Shown here piece by piece: positions 58,537 through 64,000 of a stretch of DNA of 64,000 bases. Below the pieces are notes generated by a model that had not been told where the DNA came from, searched no databases, and was given only the letters and a program-made list of their open reading frames with translations. The DNA comes from UBA3006 sp036746695 (GTDB taxonomy: Bacteria > Actinomycetota > Acidimicrobiia > Acidimicrobiales > Ilumatobacteraceae), in NCBI GenBank assembly GCA_036746695.1, contig DAIODP010000001.1, forward strand, positions 1,178,001 through 1,242,000, given 5' to 3'. The position numbers and the translations under genes are program-made. Every line of letters begins with the position of its first letter. Positions within the stretch are counted from its first letter, which is position 1.

Positions 58537-59291
58537 CGCTTAAGCCAATTTGGCTTTCGCTTTTCGCGGAAAGCCAACATTCCTTCTTGGGCTTCCTCAG
58601 AGGCGAAGATTGCTTCCGACTGCTTCTGCATTTTGACAAGCCGTTGCTCGTAATCAATTGAGTTTGCTTCACGCAACAACGATGTTGTGAGTCGAAGTGC
58701 CTTCGGCCCAACGGCAGCAAGTTGTGCAATAAGTCGCTGTGCTTCGCCGTGAGGGTCGGTCGACACATGAGTGATCAGCCCGACCTCGAGTGCTCGTGCT
58801 GCGGTGAACTCGGCACCTGTTAAGAATTCGGTGACAAGAAACGGTGCAGCGACACGCGCAAGCACGGGAACCGAAATCAGTGCCGGCACCACTCCGATAC
58901 GCACTTCGGTGAATGCAAACGTTACGTGGTCGGCCGCAACGACAAAGTCACACGACGCCATCAGGCCTAAACCCCCGGCGCGGGCAGGCCCCGTAAGCAC
59001 TGCCATAGTTGGCTGCGGAACATTGCGAAGTGCCAACATCACTTGTGTAAGCCCACTGAGGTCTACCGACCGAGTGTCTTTTAGGTCCATCCCCGCGCAA
59101 AAAACAGGGTCGGTGTGGGTAAGCACCACGACGTTGCACGACGACTGGGCTGCTTCCGCAATCCGTTTGATTAACTCATCAACCAGCGCTTGGGAGAGGG
59201 CATTTCGTGAAGTCGGGGAATCGAGCGTTATGAACGCCGCCTCTGGGGTCGACGAGTAGTGAACTAACTCTGAAGCGTCTTGACCCGACAT
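58533..59291 (-). CDS. Enoyl-CoA hydratase, methylglutaconyl-CoA hydratase (LiuC)-like
   Basis: A 252-residue crotonase. Landmarks are DSPTSRNALSQALVDELIKR, the CoA-binding DPVFCAGMDLKD, the oxyanion region RAGGLGLMASCDFVVAADHV and FTEVRIGVVPALISVPVLAR. In classical enoyl-CoA hydratase the first segment has a catalytic Glu (GGCEL); here it reads GGLGL, and the TEVRIGVVPA segment keeps the second Glu. This pattern recalls LiuC/AtuE proteins of leucine and citronellol degradation, which hydrate 3-methylglutaconyl-type CoAs. Next to the HMG-CoA lyase and carboxylase it completes a Liu-like set. It is divergent from an acyl-CoA dehydrogenase gene. Confidence 0.86.
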   Translation of the reverse strand: MSGQDASELVHYSSTPEAAFITLDSPTSRNALSQALVDELIKRIAEAAQSSCNVVVLTHTDPVFCAGMDLKDTRSVDLSGLTQVMLALRNVPQPTMAVLTGPARAGGLGLMASCDFVVAADHVTFAFTEVRIGVVPALISVPVLARVAAPFLVTEFLTGAEFTAARALEVGLITHVSTDPHGEAQRLIAQLAAVGPKALRLTTSLLREANSIDYEQRLVKMQKQSEAIFASEEAQEGMLAFREKRKPNWLKR

Positions 59292-59404
59292 GGAGTACCT
59301 CTTTCGGGGAAAAGTCTAATGCTGGGTGGTCTTTTGCCGTTCGAAGGAGTCTTCAAACCGAAGTAGATGAAAATGTAGTTTCACGCCCTACCATGCGGTA
59401 ACTT

Positions 59405-60622
59405 ATGCCCATGGCTGAATTTTCACTCGCACTCAATGACGACCAATTGCAATTGAAGGACTGGATCCATCAATTCGCTGTAGACACCATTCGCCCCGCC
59501 GCACACGAGTGGGATGAAAAAGAAGAGTTCCCATGGCCAATCGTGCAAGAAGCCGCGAAGATCGGTTTGTACGGCCTCGATTTCATTATGAATGCAATGG
59601 CCGACCCAACAGGCCTCACCATGGTGGTGGCGATTGAAGAAATGTTCTGGGGCGATGCTGGTATCGGCATGGCAATCATGGGTTCTGGATTGGCCGCCGC
59701 AGGCATTGCAGGCAACGGAACACCCGAGCAAATGATGGAGTGGGTTCCACAGTGCTACGGAACCGCAGACGACGTGAAGGTCGGCGCATTCTGCGTGAGC
59801 GAGCCAGACGCAGGAAGCGATGTTTCCAACTTGCGCACGCGTGCGGTGTACGACGAAGCAACTGGCGATTGGGTGCTTAACGGCACCAAGGCCTGGATCA
59901 CTAACGGCGGCATTGCCAACGTGCACGTAGTAGTTGCTGCAGTGGACCCCGAACTCAAAGGCCGCGGCCAAGCAAGCTTCGTGATTCCACCGGGGACAAA
60001 AGGTTTGTCGCAGGGGCAGAAGTATTTGAAGCACGGTATTCGTGCAAGCCACACAGCAGAAGTGGTGCTCGAAGATGTGCGCATTCCTGGCCGCTGCTTG
60101 TTGGGCGGAAAAGAAAAGCTTGACGCCAAACTTGCTCGTTACCGCGAAGGAACATCAAGCGGCAAGCAGCCAGCAATGGCAACGTTCGAAGCCACTCGTC
60201 CCGCAGTGGGTGCGCAAGCGCTTGGTGTTGCGCGTGCCGCATACGAGTATGCGCTCGACTACGCCAAGGAGCGCAAGGCATTTGGTAAGCCAATTATCAT
60301 GCACCAAGCAATTGCATTCAAACTTGCCAATATGATCACGCAGATTGATGCAGCACGCTTGCTCATTTGGCGCGCATCTTGGCTTGCCAAGAATGGTGGA
60401 TTCAAAAATGCTGAGGGTTCGCAAAGCAAGTACTTTGCATCCGAAATGGCAGTGAAGGTAACCGAAGAAGCCATCCAGATCTTGGGTGGCTACGGCTACA
60501 CACGCGAATACCCAGTAGAGCGTTGGCACCGTGACGCCAAGATTCACACCATCTTTGAAGGTACTTCTGAGATTCAGCAGTTGGTGATTGCCCGCGCAAT
60601 TTCCGGCTTACGCGTCGAATAA
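59405..60622 (+). CDS. Acyl-CoA dehydrogenase (full-length paralogue)
   Basis: A 405-residue FAD enzyme. It has GAFCVSEPDAGSDVSNLRTR, WVLNGTKAWITNGGIANVHV, ARAAYEYALDYAKERKAFGK, LGGYGYTREYPVERWHRDAK and the catalytic Glu in IFEGTSEIQQLVIARA, a short-chain/butyryl-type layout. An inserted loop around KEKLDAKLARYREGTSSGKQ between the beta and C-terminal domains is longer than usual. ATG at 59405 or a second ATG two codons later. Its last 390 bases (60233-60622) are repeated, without gaps, at 62532-62921. It is divergent from the LiuC-like gene and closes the catabolic island. Confidence 0.93.
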   Translation: MPMAEFSLALNDDQLQLKDWIHQFAVDTIRPAAHEWDEKEEFPWPIVQEAAKIGLYGLDFIMNAMADPTGLTMVVAIEEMFWGDAGIGMAIMGSGLAAAGIAGNGTPEQMMEWVPQCYGTADDVKVGAFCVSEPDAGSDVSNLRTRAVYDEATGDWVLNGTKAWITNGGIANVHVVVAAVDPELKGRGQASFVIPPGTKGLSQGQKYLKHGIRASHTAEVVLEDVRIPGRCLLGGKEKLDAKLARYREGTSSGKQPAMATFEATRPAVGAQALGVARAAYEYALDYAKERKAFGKPIIMHQAIAFKLANMITQIDAARLLIWRASWLAKNGGFKNAEGSQSKYFASEMAVKVTEEAIQILGGYGYTREYPVERWHRDAKIHTIFEGTSEIQQLVIARAISGLRVE

Positions 60623-60673
60623 CAAGGATTTTCGCCGCCCCAGACGGAAAGTCGGTGCTACTACGCTTAGGCC

Positions 60674-60796
60674 ATGTTGCGCGAGGTTGTGGCACACGAC
60701 GATGGCGGAGTCTTCTTCATGGCGGGTCAACTGGAGTGGTTTAACGACATGAGGATCGCTGCAAGTCAATTACTCCAGATACCGGTCAAGAAATGA
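60674..60796 (+). CDS. Possible 40-residue leader ORF coupled to the lyase-like gene
   Basis: The frame ATG at 60674 to TGA at 60794-60796 encodes MLREVVAHDDGGVFFMAGQL followed by EWFNDMRIAASQLLQIPVKK. Its stop overlaps the start of the ammonia-lyase homologue as ATGA, the arrangement used by translationally coupled genes throughout this window. No family is recognised. It could be a small subunit, a leader peptide or a chance frame; the alternative is that the lyase gene simply has a start at 60793 without coupling. Confidence 0.4.
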   Translation: MLREVVAHDDGGVFFMAGQLEWFNDMRIAASQLLQIPVKK

Positions 60797-62211
60797 AAAT
60801 CGGTGTCGACACGCTCACCGTAGATGCGGTCTGGCGTTGGCTTGCATCACCAACTCCCGTCACGCTTGAAAAATCAGTTGTGCCTAATCTCGGTGCAAAC
60901 CTTGAAGCGAGCAAAACCGCAAAAGGCAACGCCTACGGCCGCACAACCGGAGTAGGTGCGAATCGTGACGTCGCCGCTGACGACCAGGACGGCGACCACG
61001 GTATGCGACTCGTGCGCTCCCACGCATCGGGCGGTGGAGCAGACCTCGGAGAAGAAGTTGCCCGAGCGATGATGCTCGTGCGTATCAACCAACTCTCTCG
61101 ACCCGGATCAGGTATCACACCATCGATTGTCGAAGCACTTGTGTGCGCCCTCAACGACGACCGCACGCCGATCGTGCGCAAACACGGTGCGGTGGGCACC
61201 GGTGAGATCACCGTGCTCGGTGAATTGGCATTGTGTCTGGCAGGTGAGATGCCGTGGCGTGACGGCACTCTGCACGACTACGGAGTTCGCTTTGCAGCCA
61301 ACGACGCACTTGCGTTTATGTCTTCAAGTGCAGTAACTATTGCAAATGCTGCGCTCGCGCTGCGCGACGCTGAAATACTCGCAAAGTCATCACTCGTGGT
61401 TGCTGCGCTGTCAGCTGTTCCAGTGCGCGCCAACACACAGCAGTGGTCCGAAGTCGCCGCCGCGGTGCGACCGTCTCCTGGAGTGGGCATTGCCGCGGAG
61501 GTGATGCGCCGACTCGTCGATGATTCGCATTACGAGGCCGCGCGCACGCAGGATCCATTTTCATGGCGTGCAATACCGTATGTGCACGGCCCTTTGCTCG
61601 ATGCAATTGCCGTGCTACGTAAGGAATTACACGTATGCATTAATTATGGAATCGAAAACCCGCGGTTTGCGGATGGCCAGGTATGGCACCACGGTGCGTT
61701 CCATCTGACCAGTCTCGCGTTGCGACTCGACCATCTTCGCCTTGCGCTCGTGCAATGGTTCACTTTGTCACTTGCGCGAACGGTGAAGCTTAATGATCCG
61801 TCTTACACCGGTCTTACACGGTTTCTCGCCGATGGCCCGAATGGTTCATCAGGTGTAATGGTGCTGGAGTACACCTCGGCATCGGCCCTTGAGTCGTTGC
61901 GACAGTGTGCGGATCCTGTCACGCGACACACCACCACCATCTCGATGGGCACTGAAGACCATGCTCCGTACGCCACGCAGTCGGTATTTGCGACCCAAGA
62001 TGCAATTGACGCCGCCCGAATGGTGGTGGCATGTGAACTCATCACTGCAGTTCGTGCAGCGCGAAAAGTTGATCTCGGCCCGTCGGCGACCAAGCTCGTC
62101 GAGCGATGTTCGACACTGCCTGTCGATACGTCGGATCGCTCACTTACATCCGATATTCAGATTGCCCTGTCGTTGCTGAGCTCGCTGGCAACGGTCTTCG
62201 ACCTCGGATAA
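60793..62211 (+). CDS. Histidine/aromatic ammonia-lyase family protein with altered MIO site
   Basis: A 472-residue member of the HAL/PAL (aromatic amino acid lyase) superfamily. It follows the family order: YGRTTGVGANRD (inner-loop Tyr), MRLVRSHASGGGADLGEE, RINQLSRPGSGITPSIVE, TPIVRKHGAVGTGEITVLGE, TQDPFSWRAIPYVHGPLLDA, GAFHLTSLALRLDH and TISMGTEDHAPYATQSV. The Ala-Ser-Gly that forms the MIO electrophile is not present: by hand alignment it is replaced by Gly-Thr-Gly. Ammonia-lyase chemistry by the normal route is therefore doubtful. Family members are usually about 500 residues, so the length is normal. The gene is richer in G+C than the genes to its left and sits between two copies of acyl-CoA dehydrogenase sequence, suggesting insertion. 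Confidence 0.82.
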   Translation: MKIGVDTLTVDAVWRWLASPTPVTLEKSVVPNLGANLEASKTAKGNAYGRTTGVGANRDVAADDQDGDHGMRLVRSHASGGGADLGEEVARAMMLVRINQLSRPGSGITPSIVEALVCALNDDRTPIVRKHGAVGTGEITVLGELALCLAGEMPWRDGTLHDYGVRFAANDALAFMSSSAVTIANAALALRDAEILAKSSLVVAALSAVPVRANTQQWSEVAAAVRPSPGVGIAAEVMRRLVDDSHYEAARTQDPFSWRAIPYVHGPLLDAIAVLRKELHVCINYGIENPRFADGQVWHHGAFHLTSLALRLDHLRLALVQWFTLSLARTVKLNDPSYTGLTRFLADGPNGSSGVMVLEYTSASALESLRQCADPVTRHTTTISMGTEDHAPYATQSVFATQDAIDAARMVVACELITAVRAARKVDLGPSATKLVERCSTLPVDTSDRSLTSDIQIALSLLSSLATVFDLG

Positions 62212-62377
62212 GCATGCGCCGCATGCCCTGCGGTAACTTGCTCTTTCCAACAGCGTGTATGAAGGCAAATGGGAAAAATTCAACTGCAGTAGTAAAGCGT
62301 ACGACTTTGCCTACATTGTCTCGTGACACTTTGTCACATTCAATACCCAAGAGAAAATTGGAGAGCGAGTAATCGCT
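62212..62377 (+). other. Intergenic stretch with short inverted repeats
   Basis: No convincing coding frame. Directly after the lyase stop codon stands GCATGC-GCC-GCATGC (62212-62226), a six-pair stem with a three-base loop. A second perfect stem, GTGACA-CTT-TGTCAC, occupies 62323-62337. The 11-mer TGCGGTAACTT at 62229-62239 is identical to the 11 bases immediately before the ATG of the full acyl-CoA dehydrogenase (59394-59404) and may be a relic of the upstream region of its second copy. Confidence 0.45.
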
Positions 62378-62527
62378 TTAGCGAGCACCAGCTCGTTGAT
62401 ACGAGCGTGATGTAAGTGGTGCAAAGACAACAATCAAACCAATTGCCCAAATAAGTGCTTACAGCGAGCTGTTTTGTATTGGCCATGCTGCGGGCTCTGG
62501 TGCAGATGCTGGGATGTTGCCAAAATG
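62378..62527 (-). pseudogene. Decayed C-terminal fragment of an ABC-2 type transporter permease
   Basis: On the minus strand, one frame from 62527 down to the stop TAA at 62378 reads HFGNIPASAPEPAAWPIQNS, then S-L-stop, then ALIWAIGLIVVFAPLTSRSY and QRAGAR. The last part strongly resembles the terminal membrane helix and basic tail of DrrB/ABC-2 permeases, where an L-x-W-x-x-G-I-V-V-F-A-P-L-x-x-R-x-Y pattern is common. An in-frame TAA at 62459-62461 and the lack of anything upstream show it is a remnant. It abuts the acyl-CoA dehydrogenase fragment, four bases apart. The assignment rests on about 45 residues. Confidence 0.58.
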
Positions 62528-62531
62528 AACA

Positions 62532-62921
62532 CGTGCTGCACACGAATATGCGCTCGACTATGCAAAAGAGCGTCATGCATTCGGCAAGCCGATCATCATG
62601 CACCAAGCCATTGCGTTCAAACTTGCCAACATGATCACGCAAATTGACGCAGCACGTTTGCTCATCTGGCGTGCTTCCTGGCTTGCAAAGAATGGCGGCT
62701 ACAAAAACGCCGAAGGTTCACAAAGCAAGTACTTCGCATCTGAAATGTCGGTACGCGTAACCGAAGACGCCATCCAGATTTTGGGTGGTTATGGCTACAC
62801 ACGCGAATACCCAGTAGAGCGCTGGCACCGTGACGCCAAGATTCACACCATCTTCGAGGGCACCTCAGAGATTCAGCAACTGGTGATTGCTCGTGCAATC
62901 AGCGGCTTGCGCGTCGAATAA
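62532..62921 (+). pseudogene. Truncated second copy of acyl-CoA dehydrogenase (C-terminal 129 residues)
   Basis: These 390 bases align without gaps to 60233-60622, the end of the intact acyl-CoA dehydrogenase. By hand count 52 of 129 codons differ but only 6 change the residue (Y/H, K/H, F/Y, A/S, K/R, E/D), so the fragment keeps LGGYGYTREYPVERWHRDAK and FEGTSEIQQLVIARAISGLR. In-frame TGA at 62526-62528 precedes it and the N-terminal two thirds (FAD and substrate domains) are missing. An ATG at 62598 could start a 107-residue peptide, which would not fold into a working dehydrogenase. Treated as a pseudogene created by a rearrangement. Confidence 0.88.
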
Positions 62922-62930
62922 AAACTGGTA

Positions 62931-64000
62931 TCAGCTGGGCAAGAGAAGCTCAGCGTTACTGACGAAGAATGCTTCGATTGCCGCATCACCGAGCGGTGTG
63001 ATGTCAGCGGCCATGCGACCAATTGGGTCAGTGCCACCTTCAGGGTGTGGAAAGTCTGTCGAAAACGCGTAGATCTCGGACATCCCGTAGCGCTCAATTT
63101 GTCGAGCCGTGCGCTCCCAGAAAAACGGCGTAACGCGAATCTGGTCGACGAATACTTCGCGCGGACTTCGCTTCAAACTTTCACGCAGACGACGCGATAA
63201 CGCGAGACGATCTTCAAGCAGATCAACAAACGGACCAACCCACATTGCGCCAAGTTCAATTACACCAACTCGCAGATTTGGATGGCGGTCGAAAACGCCA
63301 CCGTAGATCATCGTTGCTAAATAGTTTTGTGCAGCGAGATGCATAGTGGCCAGCGTGTGCGGACCGATCGGTTCACCAGTCGAGAAGGTGCCAGGCCGCA
63401 ACAAGTCGGCATCACCCCACGCGTTGCTGGCAAAGAAACCGTCTTGGCCGCCGATATGCAAAGTGACGGGAAGTTCTGCTTCGGCGAGTAACGCCCATAG
63501 CGGGTCAAGCTCGGCCGCGGCAGGTGAGCGACCTCCAGGTGCGATGCCATCTTGGATGAAAACTGCTCGTGCGCCACCAGCCGCAACTCGCTCGGCTTCG
63601 GCGATTGCACCATCGATCGTCGTCAAGTTGAGCAATGCAGCTGGGCGCAAGCGTCCACGACCAGATTTTGTCCATCGCAGTACCGTGTCGTTGTATTCGC
63701 GCAGCACGACACCAGCATTCGGGTGATCAGACCAGGCGGGCATCGCCAAAACCACTTGCGGAAAAATAAGTTGACGCTCGATACCCATCACGTCCATTGC
63801 AGCTAAACGGCCTTCGGGGCTAGACGCACCAGGTGCAGCGGTACCTTTGGTATTCCACACCGACTCGGTTGTGAGATCGGGTTCATCGGTGGCATCGAAC
63901 AACGGGATTCCAGCGAAGCGTTTACCAAAGCGTGCGGTTGCGTCGCCGAATACCTCACCCCAACGAGAAATCGGCACTTGCAAATGACTGTCAAGGTCAA
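62931..64000 (-). CDS. Amidohydrolase 2 family (ACMSD-like) metal-dependent hydrolase/decarboxylase, 5' end outside window
   Basis: The frame is open to the window edge; beyond a TTG at 63983 it continues with D-L-D-S-H-L-Q, the expected N-terminal metal site (D-x-H-x), so the true start lies outside. The visible part is 350-plus residues of a TIM barrel. MGIERQLIFPQVVL and REYNDTVLRWTKSGRGRLRP are typical of amidohydrolase family 2; VTLHIGGQDGFF carries a metal His, and FSTDFPHPEGGTDPIGRM has the Asp near the C terminus. Enzymes of this type decarboxylate or hydrolyse aromatic or ring-opened acids. It converges on the acyl-CoA dehydrogenase fragment. Confidence 0.87.
   Translation of the reverse strand, partial: DLDSHLQVPISRWGEVFGDATARFGKRFAGIPLFDATDEPDLTTESVWNTKGTAAPGASSPEGRLAAMDVMGIERQLIFPQVVLAMPAWSDHPNAGVVLREYNDTVLRWTKSGRGRLRPAALLNLTTIDGAIAEAERVAAGGARAVFIQDGIAPGGRSPAAAELDPLWALLAEAELPVTLHIGGQDGFFASNAWGDADLLRPGTFSTGEPIGPHTLATMHLAAQNYLATMIYGGVFDRHPNLRVGVIELGAMWVGPFVDLLEDRLALSRRLRESLKRSPREVFVDQIRVTPFFWERTARQIERYGMSEIYAFSTDFPHPEGGTDPIGRMAADITPLGDAAIEAFFVSNAELLLPS

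Noticed and set aside
62323..62337. GTGACA-CTT-TGTCAC as a terminator of the lyase gene
   Set aside because: The stem is only six pairs, more than 110 bases from the stop codon and lacks a T-run; an operator or chance palindrome is as likely.
62340..62642. A 100-codon minus-strand frame covering the gap and the dehydrogenase fragment
   Set aside because: It runs antisense to the conserved dehydrogenase codons and in a different frame from the permease-like translation; the sequence has no family resemblance and is a by-product of overlapping fragments.
62598..62921. A 107-residue protein starting at an internal ATG of the dehydrogenase fragment
   Set aside because: It contains only the C-terminal helical domain, with no FAD or substrate domain, and has no ribosome-binding site; a truncated pseudogene explains it better.
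1..64000. CRISPR array, tRNA/rRNA gene, insertion sequence or prophage
   Set aside because: Reading through, I found no regularly spaced repeats, no cloverleaf with CCA-end context, no transposase or integrase-like protein and no phage structural genes. Intergenic spaces are mostly too short to hold them.

Overview
The window looks like chromosome from a high-G+C Gram-positive bacterium, most probably an aquatic member of the Acidimicrobiia (Ilumatobacter-like). This is inferred from gene content: a mycofactocin locus beside an NDMA-dependent alcohol dehydrogenase, a DUF3556 membrane protein paired with a phytoene-desaturase-like flavoprotein, a DUF4395 protein, a LytR-CpsA-Psr protein and many acyl-CoA dehydrogenases. 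Base composition is intermediate. The genome is compact: there is essentially one stretch above 300 bases without an intact gene (62212-62531), ATGA start/stop overlaps are frequent, and three convergent pairs share their stop codons through a CTAG or CTAA tetranucleotide.

Layout. 0-2 kb: the end of a carotenoid-tailoring cluster (glycosyltransferase tail, CrtA-like, CrtZ, CrtO-type acyltransferase). 2-10 kb: LysM protein, MeaA-type acyl-CoA mutase, Aat, 3-hydroxyacyl-CoA dehydrogenase, phosphatase, S51-like peptidase, an AT-rich surface acyltransferase, cyclophilin. 10-14 kb: aspartate-family amino acid block (lysC, methyltransferase, PLP enzyme, asd). 14-18 kb: nucleoside salvage operon (PNP, MTA/SAH-type deaminase, cytidine deaminase, PhyH dioxygenase) and BioY. 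18-26 kb: methyltransferase, glutathione peroxidase, agmatine-to-putrescine pair, sulfatase, Ung, membrane acyltransferase, degenerate alanine racemase-like protein. 26-33 kb: mycofactocin operon mftA-mftB-mftC-plsY-dedA-mftE-mftF on the minus strand, divergent from an NDMA-dependent alcohol dehydrogenase followed by MoxR and VWA genes. The 49-residue MftA precursor is encoded at 31497-31646. 34-43 kb: LCP protein, valS, cysS, MFS exporter, second surface acyltransferase.

43-60.6 kb is a catabolic island: an acyl-CoA dehydrogenase diverges from an operon with a three-part fused Liv-type ABC transporter (two permeases plus ATPase in one 918-residue chain), a LivF ATPase with a basic tail, a DUF3556 membrane protein, a flavoprotein and a lipoprotein binding protein. 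Then follow an acyl-CoA ligase, an ACAD10/11-like dehydrogenase, an acyl-CoA carboxylase beta subunit, an HMG-CoA lyase, a LiuC-type hydratase and another acyl-CoA dehydrogenase. Together these look like uptake and leucine/isovalerate- or isoprenoid-type degradation. The biotin carboxylase partner is not here.

60.6-64 kb is a rearranged zone. A histidine/aromatic ammonia-lyase homologue with an altered MIO tripeptide, preceded by a coupled 40-codon ORF, is followed by a decayed ABC-2 permease tail on the minus strand. That tail directly abuts a C-terminal fragment of a second copy of the upstream acyl-CoA dehydrogenase. An amidohydrolase runs off the right edge. The most unusual items are this rearranged zone with its MIO-altered lyase, the mycofactocin operon containing two membrane-lipid genes, and the fused transporter island. 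I saw no CRISPR array, insertion sequence, tRNA or rRNA.
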